This document shows positions 38,117 through 47,199 of a stretch of 64,000 nt of DNA, piece after piece. Position 1 is the stretch's first letter. Each line of letters opens with the position of its first letter. This stretch comes from Yoonia rosea (lineage in GTDB: Bacteria; Pseudomonadota; Alphaproteobacteria; Rhodobacterales; Rhodobacteraceae). The stretch is from positions 558,001 to 622,000 of the forward strand of contig NZ_FTPR01000001.1 in assembly GCF_900156505.1 (NCBI RefSeq), given 5' to 3'. The notes beneath the pieces were generated by a model. It was not told the DNA's origin, ran no database searches, and saw nothing but the letters and a program-made list of their open reading frames with translations. A program made the position numbers and the translations under genes.

Positions 38117-38884
38117 ATGCAAACACCCGTCAACCGACTGAAAGCCTCGCTTCAATCCGGTCAGATCCAGCACGGTATCTGGCTGACATCCGGCACAGCT
38201 GTGCTGGCCGAGCTTGCGGGGAACGCAGGCTTTGACTGGTGCCTGATTGATGGTGAACACGGCCCCAATACGGTAAGCGAGATGCTACCGCAATTACAGG
38301 CGCTGGCCATCAGCGGCACGCCCGCTGTTGTGCGGATCGCGAATGCCGAGGCGTGGATGGTCAAGCAGGTGCTTGATCTGGGGTGCCAGACGGTGCTGGT
38401 GCCGATGGTCGATGATGCGCAGACAGCGCAAAAGATGGCCCGTGCGATGCGCTATCCGCCCGACGGTAATCGCGGGATGGGGGCGGTTCTGGCGCGTGCG
38501 ACGGGCTGGGGTGCGGTGCCCGATTATCCGCATACTGCGAATGCACAGGTGTGCTTGCTGGTGCAGGCCGAAAGTGCTGCCGCGGTTGAGAATATTGACG
38601 CAATTGCCGCGACGGATGGCGTGGACGGAGTGTTTGTCGGGCCTGCGGATTTGTCGGCGGATATGGGCTATCCGGGCCAGCCTGATCATCCGGAAGTGGA
38701 AAAGGCCATAGACCACCTGATTGCACGCACAGTCGCTGCCGGCAAGATAGCGGGGATCATCACCTTTGATGAAAGCCGTTTTGCCGAATACGCGGAAAAA
38801 GGCGTGACATTCCTGGGTGTTGGTGGGGACATGGCGGTGCTCAACACCGCCCTGCGCGGACTTGCAGGGCGGGTAGGGCGCTAG
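38117..38884 (+). CDS. HpcH/HpaI-family class II aldolase
   Basis: 255 residues with the features of metal-dependent pyruvate aldolases: catalytic His48 (IDGEHGPN), Arg73, metal ligands Glu152 (VQAES) and Asp178 (GPADLS). Such enzymes cleave 2-keto-3-deoxy sugar acids or hydroxyketoacids to pyruvate plus an aldehyde. Its place right after aglEFGAK suggests a sugar-acid substrate, perhaps linked to the Entner-Doudoroff products, but the substrate cannot be assigned. Confidence 0.85.
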   Translation: MQTPVNRLKASLQSGQIQHGIWLTSGTAVLAELAGNAGFDWCLIDGEHGPNTVSEMLPQLQALAISGTPAVVRIANAEAWMVKQVLDLGCQTVLVPMVDDAQTAQKMARAMRYPPDGNRGMGAVLARATGWGAVPDYPHTANAQVCLLVQAESAAAVENIDAIAATDGVDGVFVGPADLSADMGYPGQPDHPEVEKAIDHLIARTVAAGKIAGIITFDESRFAEYAEKGVTFLGVGGDMAVLNTALRGLAGRVGR

Positions 38885-38885
38885 C

Positions 38886-38954
38886 CAATTTCTGACACAG
38901 AAATTGCCGCCAAATCCTCAAAGAGGATTTGTCACAGACTTTCGTGAAAGTCTG
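38886..38954. repeat. Three tandem perfect 9-bp hairpins between convergent genes
   Basis: 38886-38906 (caatttctg/cagaaattg, loop aca), 38911-38931 (caaatcctc/gaggatttg, loop aaa) and 38935-38954 (cagactttc/gaaagtctg, loop gt). Each arm is 9 bp with no mismatch. They fill the 73-bp gap between the aldolase and the pterin-binding methyltransferase and may stop transcription from both sides, although none has a canonical T tail. Confidence 0.8.
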
Positions 38955-38957
38955 TTC

Positions 38958-40025
38958 TTAACCGCGGCGACGGCGCCCTGTCCGCGCGCGCCCTTCGCCC
39001 TCTTTGGGGGCCACGCGGTTGAACTTGATCCATTCGGACCCTGAAGGGTCATTGTCCGTCAGGAAGTTGGCAGCACGGATCGCTTCCATCTCTTTGCCCG
39101 CACGTGGCTTGGTTGAACCAAGGCCAAAAAGCGTCACGAATGTCTCGTCGTCAATGTCTTCCGGCAGGATGATCCCTGCAGCCAGAATTTCAGCTTTCTT
39201 TTCCGCGATCTTCTTGGGCCCGACCGGCAGTGCCACAGGGTTCATAATGGCCGATGTCATGCCGGCAGTCATTGCCATCGGCAGGAACGCGTTATTGATG
39301 CCGTGACGGTTGGGTAGACCAAAGCTGATGTTGGACGCACCACAGGTCGTGTTCACGCCCAGTTCTTCGCGCAAGCGCCGCACCAGCGTAAAAACCTGCA
39401 AACCGGCGGTTCCCATCGCGCCAATCGGCATGACCAGCGGGTCGACCACGATATCATGGGCTGGAATGCCAAAATCAGCGGCGCGTTCCACGATCTTCTT
39501 GGCGACCGCAAAGCGCACGTCCGGATCTTCCGAAATACCTGTGTCATCGTTTGAAATCGCCACCACCGGCACGTTGTATTTCTTCACCAGCGGCAGCACC
39601 AGTTCCAGTCGCTCTTCCTCGCCGGTGACAGAGTTCAGCAGGGGCCGCCCTTCGGCCGCGGCCAGACCGTTTTCCAAAGCGCCGGGAACCGAACTGTCGA
39701 TGCAGAGCGGCACATCCACAATCGCCTGCACACGTTCGATCATTTCCTTCATCAGAGGCGGTTCAACAAAGTTGTTGTCCGCATAGCGCGGGTCTTCGGC
39801 CATCTTGTTCGAAAACACCGCACCCGAGTTGATATCAAGGATATTCGCGCCTGCCGCGACCTGTGCGATGGCGTCCGCCTCGACGCGGGAAAAATCACCG
39901 CGCTCCAGCTCTTCGGCCAGAATTTTGCGGCCTGTGGGGTTGATCCGTTCACCGATCACGCAAAAGGGCTGGTCGAACCCGATAATGGCAGTCTTGGTTT
40001 TGGATTCAACAATCGTGCGTGTCAT
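38958..40025 (-). CDS. Stand-alone methyltetrahydrofolate:corrinoid methyltransferase domain
   Basis: 355 residues. Pterin-binding TIM barrel like the folate domain of MetH and MtgA/AcsE-type proteins: FCVIGERINPTGRK at 21-34, AAGANILDINSGA, DSSVPGALENGL, and the NDDTGI and ASNISFGLP segments that contact methylfolate. It lacks corrinoid and homocysteine domains, so it must pass the methyl group to a separate corrinoid protein such as 63005-63712. The C-terminus is Arg-rich (GRARTGRRRRG). Last gene of a three-gene operon, 12 bp after the MetF-like gene. Confidence 0.88.
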   Translation of the reverse strand: MTRTIVESKTKTAIIGFDQPFCVIGERINPTGRKILAEELERGDFSRVEADAIAQVAAGANILDINSGAVFSNKMAEDPRYADNNFVEPPLMKEMIERVQAIVDVPLCIDSSVPGALENGLAAAEGRPLLNSVTGEEERLELVLPLVKKYNVPVVAISNDDTGISEDPDVRFAVAKKIVERAADFGIPAHDIVVDPLVMPIGAMGTAGLQVFTLVRRLREELGVNTTCGASNISFGLPNRHGINNAFLPMAMTAGMTSAIMNPVALPVGPKKIAEKKAEILAAGIILPEDIDDETFVTLFGLGSTKPRAGKEMEAIRAANFLTDNDPSGSEWIKFNRVAPKEGEGRARTGRRRRG

Positions 40026-40037
40026 TATGAGCGGTCC

Positions 40038-40967
40038 TTAGGATTGAGATGCGGGAACGGCAGAATCGCCGCCATTTTCGATGGCCCAGGTGGCATTCGT
40101 CTTGATGCCGCCAAGGGGGAAGAAGTGGACATTGGTGATATTGAAGTCCGGGTTGGCCGCCTTGTGCGCCGCCAGTTCCGTCAGGACCTCGGTTGGCTCA
40201 TAGGGCAGCAGCAGCTTGGTCACATCCATCGCACGCTTTTGCAGCACCTTCAAAGAAGGCCCGACGCCGCAGGCAATGGCGAATTTGATCAGTGTTTGCA
40301 GCTTGGCCGGACCGGCAATGCCGATGTGAACAGGGATCGTGACGCCAGCGTCTTTCAGGGCGTCAGCCCAAGCGATAATCGGGCCTGCCTCAAAGGCGAA
40401 TTGTGTGGCCAGCGCCATTTCGGCGTCAGTGGTGTCAGAGAATTTCTGTTTCCAGCGCAACGCCTCCATGACGTTCTTGTCCGACCCGTCCTTGTCGATG
40501 TCGCGGTTGCCTTCGGGGTGACCCGCGACATGCAGGCGCTTGAAGCCAGCCTTGTCGAACAGTCCGCTTTCCAGCAGTTGCATGGAGGAATGATAGTCGC
40601 CATGCGGTGTTGCCACGCCACCGGCCAGCAACAACGCCTGATCGACGCCCGCCTCGCCCTGATAGCGCGCAATCCAGTCGCCCAGCGTTGCCTCATTCTT
40701 GATGATCCGCGCGGGGAAGTGCGGCATCACCTTATAGCCGTCCGTTGCCAGCCGTTTGGCCGTTGCGACCATGTCTTCAATCGGTGTGCCCTCGATATGG
40801 GCGATATAGACCCGCGTGCCAGCGGGCAGCAGTTCGCGGAAGTCTTCCACTTTTTCGGCGGTGCGTGGCATCACTTCGATGGAATAATCCCTCAGGAAGG
40901 CTTCCATGTGGGCATTGACGGTCGGCGTGGCGACCGCTTTGGATTTGCGGAATGAGAGCAGCGACAT
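40038..40967 (-). CDS. Methylenetetrahydrofolate reductase-like protein
   Basis: 309 residues with the MetF-type TIM barrel: IEVMPRTAEKVEDF at the N-terminus, ARYQGEAGVDQALLLAGG, GHPEGNRD and TQFAFE. It would make (or oxidise) 5-methyl-THF, the methyl donor for its operon partner. It is distant from classical MetF and may be a specialised form for the split pathway. The ATG at 40967 is preceded by a ggagg ribosome site. Confidence 0.82.
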   Translation of the reverse strand: MSLLSFRKSKAVATPTVNAHMEAFLRDYSIEVMPRTAEKVEDFRELLPAGTRVYIAHIEGTPIEDMVATAKRLATDGYKVMPHFPARIIKNEATLGDWIARYQGEAGVDQALLLAGGVATPHGDYHSSMQLLESGLFDKAGFKRLHVAGHPEGNRDIDKDGSDKNVMEALRWKQKFSDTTDAEMALATQFAFEAGPIIAWADALKDAGVTIPVHIGIAGPAKLQTLIKFAIACGVGPSLKVLQKRAMDVTKLLLPYEPTEVLTELAAHKAANPDFNITNVHFFPLGGIKTNATWAIENGGDSAVPASQS

Positions 40968-41008
40968 AACGACCTCCGATAGGCGCGTGGGGAAAGGGGG
41001 CGGGGTCT

Positions 41009-41305
41009 TCAAGCCCAGCCATCATTAGCAATGAGCGTCTTGATGCGCTCTAGGTCATATTCAGCATCGATCTTGGCGACAGTGGCTTCTGCTGCCTCTT
41101 GATCGGTGCCATCGACAGGAATCGGATCAGCCTTGCGAAAACCGGCCATGTAATCATCAGACTCAGCCGCACCTGATTTCATCGCAGCACGGTCAATCGC
41201 CTGTTCAAACCGTTCCGGCAGGGGCAGCTTCACCCCGCGCCGTCCGCGGCCCACAATGACCTGCGCTGGCATGTCGCGCCAATAGACGATCGTGACGTCG
41301 GCCAT
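41009..41305 (-). CDS. Small Virulence_fact-family protein
   Basis: 98 residues from the ATG at 41305 (gagagga upstream). The start VTIVYWRDMPAQVIVGRG matches the Pfam family named Virulence_fact, whose members usually sit beside corrinoid methyl-transfer genes and whose biochemical role I do not know. It is the first gene of the operon with the MetF-like and pterin-binding proteins, 41 bp upstream of the former. Acidic, no membrane segment. Confidence 0.75.
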   Translation of the reverse strand: MADVTIVYWRDMPAQVIVGRGRRGVKLPLPERFEQAIDRAAMKSGAAESDDYMAGFRKADPIPVDGTDQEAAEATVAKIDAEYDLERIKTLIANDGWA

Positions 41306-41556
41306 ATGTGATTCCTCTCGTTTCTCTTGCTCTCGTTCTATCATCGCATTGCCCCCTTCAATGTCGGTTTTCGACCTCCATTGTGCAGTGAGCGACGATG
41401 CGTTTGCTAACCGATCCGGACCGGGACGGCTATCGGCAGGCATCTTCAAATTTTGCATAATCGTTGTGAGCCGCGCGCGGGAATGCATGACAAGACTTGT
41501 GCAAAGTCCTTTCCCCGCCTAGCTTGAGGGTAACTCGAAAATGGAGGGCGTAAACA

Positions 41557-42669
41557 ATGGCGCCCAAGCGTCCCGATGGTGCGGGCGCGTTCCCGAAAGC
41601 GGTCGATAGCCCCGCGCCGAAATCGCCTGATCCATCGCAGCTATATGCGGCGCTGGATTTGGGCACAAATAGCTGCCGGATGTTGATTGCCCAACCCAAG
41701 GGCAGTCAATTCCATGTGGTCGACAGTTTTTCAAAGTCGGTGCAACTGGGCCATGGTCTGGAAAACACCGGCAGGCTGTCCCGCGCGTCGATGAACCGCA
41801 CGATTTCGGCCATGCGCATCTGCCGCGAGAAGCTCAAACGTCACGGCGTTGAACATATGCGTCTTGTGGCGACAGAGGCATGCCGGCGTGCGCTCAACGG
41901 CGACAGTTTTGTGGCCCAGGTGCGCCGCGAGACCGGCCTTAATCTGGAAATCATCAAACCAGAGGAAGAAGCGCGCCTTGCGGTGATTTCCTGCGCACCA
42001 CTGGTCAGTGTGAACACCGAACAGCTTTTGGTGGTGGATATTGGCGGCGGGTCGACCGAACTGGTCTGGATTGACCTTACCAATGTGCCCAAACGCGAAC
42101 GCCCCCGTGCGATCATGCGTCTGCATGCGGGGTTCAAGTCCGATCCCGGGCCTTTCGCTGCGGCCAAGGTCGTGGACTGGATTTCTGTACCTTTGGGTGT
42201 CGCCACGCTGCGCGACCAGTTCGAAGATGTCGAAGACGATGCGGCGCGTTTCGCGCTGATGAGCTGGTTTTTTGAAGAGAACCTTGAAGAATTTTCGCCC
42301 TACGCCGCCGCTCAGGCGCGCGAAGGATTTCAGATTATCGGCACCAGCGGCACTGTGACAACAGTCGCCGCGAGCCATCTGGGCCTGAAACGCTATGACC
42401 GCACCAAGGTGGACGGTTTGCGCATGACGACAGACCAGATTGACGCGGTGATCCGAGATTACCTTGTGCTGGGGCCCGCAGGACGCCGCAATGACCCCCG
42501 CATTGGCAAGGATCGGCAGGCCCTGATTATGTCGGGCGCGGCAATTTTGCAGGCGCTGATGCGGCTTTGGCCAACGGATCGTCTGTCCGTGGCGGATCGC
42601 GGCCTGCGTGAAGGGCTGCTTTATGCCCAGATGTCCGCGCATGGGGTCTTGGAAGACACCCCGTTTTAG
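41557..42669 (+). CDS. ppx: Exopolyphosphatase/pppGpp phosphohydrolase family
   Basis: 370 residues of the Ppx/GppA ASKHA family: ALDLGTNSCRMLIA near residue 31, VVDIGGGSTELVW, and TSGTVTTVAA. It lacks the C-terminal HD-like domain of the longer E. coli type, as is common in alphaproteobacteria. Whether polyphosphate or pppGpp is the main substrate cannot be told. Followed after 15 bp by rlmE, a gene pair often kept together in this group. Confidence 0.88.
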   Translation: MAPKRPDGAGAFPKAVDSPAPKSPDPSQLYAALDLGTNSCRMLIAQPKGSQFHVVDSFSKSVQLGHGLENTGRLSRASMNRTISAMRICREKLKRHGVEHMRLVATEACRRALNGDSFVAQVRRETGLNLEIIKPEEEARLAVISCAPLVSVNTEQLLVVDIGGGSTELVWIDLTNVPKRERPRAIMRLHAGFKSDPGPFAAAKVVDWISVPLGVATLRDQFEDVEDDAARFALMSWFFEENLEEFSPYAAAQAREGFQIIGTSGTVTTVAASHLGLKRYDRTKVDGLRMTTDQIDAVIRDYLVLGPAGRRNDPRIGKDRQALIMSGAAILQALMRLWPTDRLSVADRGLREGLLYAQMSAHGVLEDTPF

Positions 42670-42684
42670 GGTTAAGGCGCTGTC

Positions 42685-43401
42685 ATGGTGAAACGTCCCA
42701 CAAAAAAGAACACATCCGGTCGCGGGCAACGCGATCTGCATGTGAAGGTAAAGACCGCCCGCGGGCGCAAGCTCAGCTCGACCCAATGGTTGCAGCGGCA
42801 GTTGAACGATCCTTACGTGAAACGCGCGCAGACCGAAGGGTATCGCGGGCGCGCGGCCTATAAAATCCTTGAGTTGGATGATAAATACCGTTTCCTCGTG
42901 CCGGGTGCACGCATCGTTGATCTGGGCTGTGCGCCGGGTGGCTGGCTGCAGGTGGCGGTCAAGCGTGCCAATACGTTGGGCGAACGCACCAGCAAGGCGC
43001 AGGGCTTTGTGCTGGGTGTGGACCTGCAAGAGGTTGAAGCGATCGCAGGGGCCGAAATTCACCAGCTGGATTTCATGGAAGACGACGCCGACGTGAAGGT
43101 CAAGGAATGGCTGGGCGGCAAGGCCAACGTGGTCATGTCAGACATGGCGGCCTCGGCCTCGGGGCACAAACAGACCGACCACAACCGCATTATCGCGCTC
43201 TGCGAAGCAGCGGCCTATTTCGCCTTTGACGTTCTGGAAGAGGGCGGGACCTTTGTTGCCAAGGTTCTGGCAGGCGGAGCCGAGGGCGATTTGCAAAAAC
43301 TGCTGAAGGCACGGTTCACGAAGGTGGCAAACGTCAAACCGCCTGCGTCACGGTCGGACAGTTCCGAAAAGTTCGTGGTGGCAACAGGATTCAAGGCGTA
43401 G
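42685..43401 (+). CDS. rlmE: 23S rRNA (U2552) 2'-O-methyltransferase
   Basis: 238 residues of the FtsJ/RrmJ family. SAM-binding [15 protein letters not shown], then [15 protein letters not shown] and FVAKVLAGG carry the K-D-K-E catalytic tetrad. A basic N-terminal tail ([15 protein letters not shown]) fits rRNA binding. It modifies the A-loop of assembled 50S subunits. Confidence 0.93.
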   Translation: MVKRPTKKNTSGRGQRDLHVKVKTARGRKLSSTQWLQRQLNDPYVKRAQTEGYRGRAAYKILELDDKYRFLVPGARIVDLGCAPGGWLQVAVKRANTLGERTSKAQGFVLGVDLQEVEAIAGAEIHQLDFMEDDADVKVKEWLGGKANVVMSDMAASASGHKQTDHNRIIALCEAAAYFAFDVLEEGGTFVAKVLAGGAEGDLQKLLKARFTKVANVKPPASRSDSSEKFVVATGFKA

Positions 43402-43609
43402 GGGATCTGGGCGTGCAAGCGCCGCTTCGCGGACGGCGCCAGATGTGATCGGCGCTGTCTTGATCCTGGTTTGCGCGGAAAAACTATCCCTGCGCCCGGT
43501 TTTGGGTCTATAGTCGGCCCTGCGCCGAAACTTTCCTTGTCTGGATGCGGAGTTGTGAGAGCATCAGGTTTTGCGCGCGGAATGAATGCGGCAAATTTGG
43601 GGATCTCCT

Positions 43610-44662
43610 GTGGAAGAGAAGCGCGTGGCTTTGTTGGTCGGTCCAAGTTTCTTTGGCTACAATCAGAGTATTGCCCGCGCGCTGTTGGACAACGGGTATG
43701 AGACACGTGTGATCGACACTCCAGCGCATAACCCGACCGGGCTTGTGAACCGGCTACGCATCGACGTCGGCCAAGCGCTCGGGGTGCAGCGATACAAGGA
43801 CCAATGGCGCAAGACGTTTAACGCTGATCTGTTGGAACGGGCGCGGGCCACAAATCCTGACCTTTTCATGCTTATCCGTGGGGAATGGATCGACCCTGAG
43901 ACGTTCTCATCCATTCCCGCCAAGACAAAGCTTTTGTGGTTTCAGGATAGCGCCCACCGATGCTGCGCGCATCATTTGGAACTGGCCAAGCGCGCAACGG
44001 CTGTGTTTGTTTTTGAACGGCTGGATATCCCGTATCTGGTCGAGAATGGCGTTGATCCTGACAAAATCAGGTTCCTGCCCATGGGGTATGACCCCGAGAC
44101 CTATCGCGATTTACAGTCCAGCAAAGAAGTCGACGTCTCGTTTGTCGGGCGCATGTATGACGAACGCAAAGAGCTCATACACCGCCTCGTGGATGAGCTC
44201 CCTGATACCACGTTCGAAGTCTGGGGCCGGTATGTGCGCTACAAAGAGCCCCGGACTTGGGCTTTGTGGATGCGACGTCAGATGAGCAAACGATTGCGCC
44301 AGACATACCGCAATAAGAACATCCCCCCACAGGTTACAAACGAGGTCTATAACCGCTCTAAGATCGCCCTGAACATCCACCACAGTCAGTCACAACAAGG
44401 CTGTAACCCCCGTGTGTTTGAGATCATAGGCTCTGGCACATTCCAGATTTGCGATCGCAACGATCATGTGCGTGAACATGTCAGCCGCGATGTCGTACAG
44501 TTTGAAAATTATGACGACCTGAAACAGAAAATCGTGACTTTTCTGGCGGATGATGCGCAGCGTGACGAAATTGAACGCCATTGCCGTGCGGTGGTCGGCG
44601 CACATACCTTCAAGGCGCGCATGCACGAAGCACTGAGTAGCATACGCTGTCGGACTGAGTAG
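43610..44662 (+). CDS. CgeB-like glycosyltransferase
   Basis: About 350 residues. GT-B type layout: N-terminal VALLVGPSFFGYNQSIARAL, middle WFQDSAHRC, then VDVSFVGRMYDERKEL and a C-terminal acceptor/donor segment (NIHHSQSQQGCNPRVFEI, IGSGTFQICD) typical of the DUF3880/CgeB family that glycosylates proteins or spore/envelope components. Start GTG 43610 (ggggat ribosome site) is chosen over ATG 43586. It is isolated, so the acceptor is unknown. Confidence 0.78.
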   Translation: MEEKRVALLVGPSFFGYNQSIARALLDNGYETRVIDTPAHNPTGLVNRLRIDVGQALGVQRYKDQWRKTFNADLLERARATNPDLFMLIRGEWIDPETFSSIPAKTKLLWFQDSAHRCCAHHLELAKRATAVFVFERLDIPYLVENGVDPDKIRFLPMGYDPETYRDLQSSKEVDVSFVGRMYDERKELIHRLVDELPDTTFEVWGRYVRYKEPRTWALWMRRQMSKRLRQTYRNKNIPPQVTNEVYNRSKIALNIHHSQSQQGCNPRVFEIIGSGTFQICDRNDHVREHVSRDVVQFENYDDLKQKIVTFLADDAQRDEIERHCRAVVGAHTFKARMHEALSSIRCRTE

Positions 44663-44692
44663 CTGTGACACGCCCGAGGCCGACCTTGAACG

Positions 44693-45460
44693 CTAGATCC
44701 CCGATACCAGTGCAACCCGCGTTCCCCAATCCGCACAGCTATTGATCAGCGCCTCTGACGGCACCCGATCCGTCACGAAATGATCCACTTGCGCCAGTGA
44801 TGCGATCTTGACCGGGGCCTTACGTGTGAATTTCGTGCTATCGGCCACGAGGATCGTGGCGCGCGCGGCCTTGATCACCTGTTGGCTCACCCGCACTTCC
44901 TCTGGATCGAAATCCAGCAGGTCGCCGCTGAGGTCAATGGCCGAGGCGCCGATCACGGCGAAATCGACCTTGAACCGGTCAATGGCCAGCGCTGCAAGGT
45001 CGCCCACCAGCCCGCCGTCTGACCGCCGCAGGCTGCCGCCGGCCACCACCACATCGCAACTGGCGTTGCTGGCAAGGATGTTGGCCACGTTGAGGTTATT
45101 GGTCACCACCATCAGATTGCGATGGGCATGAAGTGCGTGTGCCACCGCCTCGGTCGTCGTGCCGATGTTAAGGAACAGTGAGGCGTTGTCAGGGATCAGC
45201 TGTGCCGCACGGCGGGCAATCCTGATCTTGATGTCACGGTTCAGCGCGCGCCTGTCACCATAGCCGATGTTGCTGACACCCGAGGGCAGGACCGCCCCGC
45301 CGTGGATACGCTCAAGTAGACCTGCCGCGCAAAGCTGACGCAGGTCGCGGCGGATGGTTTGTACCGCGACGCCAAGGTCGTGGGCCAGTGCAGTGGCCAT
45401 GACCTTGCCTTCGGTTTGGGCGAGGGCGCGAATACGGGAGAGGCGGGTATCTGTGTCCAT
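44693..45460 (-). CDS. glpR: DeoR-family glycerol-3-phosphate regulator
   Basis: 255 residues. DeoR-type winged helix at the N-terminus (ALAHDLGVAVQTIRRDLRQL) and the sugar-phosphate sensing domain with the family's NIGTTTEAVAHAL and SAIDLSGDLLDFDPEE segments. Divergent from glpD across 172 bp with repeats that look like its operators; expected to repress glpDK until glycerol 3-phosphate is present. Confidence 0.88.
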   Translation of the reverse strand: MDTDTRLSRIRALAQTEGKVMATALAHDLGVAVQTIRRDLRQLCAAGLLERIHGGAVLPSGVSNIGYGDRRALNRDIKIRIARRAAQLIPDNASLFLNIGTTTEAVAHALHAHRNLMVVTNNLNVANILASNASCDVVVAGGSLRRSDGGLVGDLAALAIDRFKVDFAVIGASAIDLSGDLLDFDPEEVRVSQQVIKAARATILVADSTKFTRKAPVKIASLAQVDHFVTDRVPSEALINSCADWGTRVALVSGI

Positions 45461-45462
45461 AT

Positions 45463-45546
45463 GTTCGTTTAGGATATAAAGCGAACGGCAGAAACAAGAA
45501 AACCATAATTTATAAAGCGTAAGTCACTTTCGTGTCGTTTTCGTGT
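45463..45546. promoter_or_regulatory. Candidate GlpR operators between glpR and glpD
   Basis: Two direct copies of tttcgtgt at 45528-45535 and 45539-45546 are 11 bp apart, one helical turn, as DeoR-family operators often are. Next to glpR, gttcg (45463-45467) and cgaac (45482-45486) form an inverted pair. The arrangement suggests control of both divergent promoters. Confidence 0.45.
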
Positions 45547-45632
45547 GTCATTCGGCGAACACTGGCGGCGTTGAGCCTTGCACCCTTGCGGCTGTCACGT
45601 CAAACGCAGGAAAAATTGCAAAGAGACAGATT

Positions 45633-47174
45633 ATGAGCGCAGATTTCGACGTATTTATCATCGGTGGTGGCATCAATGGCTGCGGGATCGCACGCGATGC
45701 GTCGGGGCGCGGGCTGAAAGTGGGTCTGGCCGAGATGAACGACCTTGGTTCGGCCACATCATCGGCCTCGACCAAGCTGTTTCACGGTGGCCTGCGCTAT
45801 CTGGAGTTTTTCGAGTTCGGCTTGGTGCGCAAGGCGCTGGTCGAGCGTGAGGTTCTGTTGCGCAACATGCCCCATATCAGCTGGCCCATGCGCTTTGTGT
45901 TGCCTTACCACAAGGATATGCGGTTCGAGAATGACACGCCAACGTCGAAGCTGCTGTCGACCGTGATGCCATGGATGAAGGGCAGGCGGCCTGCGTGGCT
46001 GATCCGGCTGGGGCTCTTCCTCTATGACAATTTGGGTGGCCGCAAAATTTTGCCTGGCACGAAAACGGTTGATCTGACCACTGCTGACACAGGCAAACCG
46101 CTGAAGGGCAAGTTTCAGAGAGCCTATGAATATTCCGATTGCTGGGTCGAAGACGCGCGGCTTGTCGTGCTGAACGCCCGCGATGCAGAGGCGCACGGTG
46201 CCACGATCATGACGCGCACCAAAGTGATCAGCGCCGCGCGTGTCGATGGGCAATGGGAGATCGTGACCGAACATGACGGTGTGCAACAGACCTATACCGC
46301 GCGTGCCCTGGTCAATGCAGGCGGGCCTTGGGTTGAAAACATCGTGCGTGATGTCACGCGGCTCAACACATCCGAAGGCGTGAGACTGGTGCGCGGCAGC
46401 CATATCGTGACGAAGAAACTGTTTGATCACGACAAGAGCTATTTCTTTCAGGGCGAGGACGGGCGGATCATCTTTGCGATCCCCTATGAGATGGACTTCA
46501 CCCTGATCGGCACGACCGATGCCGAGCACGAGAACCTGTCAGAAAAACCCTATGCCACGGATGCCGAGCAGGATTACCTTTGCGCCTTTGCATCGCAATA
46601 TTTCGAAAAACCCGTGACCCGCGATGATATCGTCTGGTCCTATTCGGGTGTGCGGCCGCTTTATGACGACGGTGCAAAATCAGCGACAGCAGCGACGCGC
46701 GATTATGTGTTGTCGCTGGATGAAAATGGCGCGCCGCTATTGAACATCTTTGGTGGCAAGATCACGACCTACCGCAAATTGGCCGAAAATGCGCTCAAGA
46801 AGCTGACCCCGTTGATTGGTGGGGGTGATCCGTGGACAGCGGATGCGGCTCTACCCGGGGGGGATTTCAAGGTCAGTGACCGTGATAAGCTGGTTGCTGA
46901 TCTTATGTCGGATTATCCGTTCCTGACCGACCGTTGGGCGCTGCGCCTGGTCAAAGCCTACGGGACCGAGGCGCGCGCCATTCTGGGTGATGCATCCGCA
47001 GCAAAGGAGCTTGGGCAGGATTTCGGCGCGACGTTGACCGAGGCAGAGGTCAAGTGGCTCATGGCCCGTGAATATGCGCGCTCTGCCGAAGATGTCGTCT
47101 GGCGTCGCTCGAAACTTGGCCTGCGCCTGACGTCCGATCAAGTCGCAGGCCTTGACGCTTTCATGGCGTCTTGA
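45633..47174 (+). CDS. glpD: Aerobic glycerol-3-phosphate dehydrogenase
   Basis: FAD enzyme that oxidises glycerol 3-phosphate to dihydroxyacetone phosphate and feeds electrons to quinone at the inner membrane. 513 residues from the ATG at 45633; FAD-binding [16 protein letters not shown] at the N-terminus, then [16 protein letters not shown], and the [13 protein letters not shown] segment characteristic of the family. Precedes glpK by 25 bp. Confidence 0.95.
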   Translation: MSADFDVFIIGGGINGCGIARDASGRGLKVGLAEMNDLGSATSSASTKLFHGGLRYLEFFEFGLVRKALVEREVLLRNMPHISWPMRFVLPYHKDMRFENDTPTSKLLSTVMPWMKGRRPAWLIRLGLFLYDNLGGRKILPGTKTVDLTTADTGKPLKGKFQRAYEYSDCWVEDARLVVLNARDAEAHGATIMTRTKVISAARVDGQWEIVTEHDGVQQTYTARALVNAGGPWVENIVRDVTRLNTSEGVRLVRGSHIVTKKLFDHDKSYFFQGEDGRIIFAIPYEMDFTLIGTTDAEHENLSEKPYATDAEQDYLCAFASQYFEKPVTRDDIVWSYSGVRPLYDDGAKSATAATRDYVLSLDENGAPLLNIFGGKITTYRKLAENALKKLTPLIGGGDPWTADAALPGGDFKVSDRDKLVADLMSDYPFLTDRWALRLVKAYGTEARAILGDASAAKELGQDFGATLTEAEVKWLMAREYARSAEDVVWRRSKLGLRLTSDQVAGLDAFMAS

Positions 47175-47199
47175 AACAAAAAGACAAACGGGGGGAACC

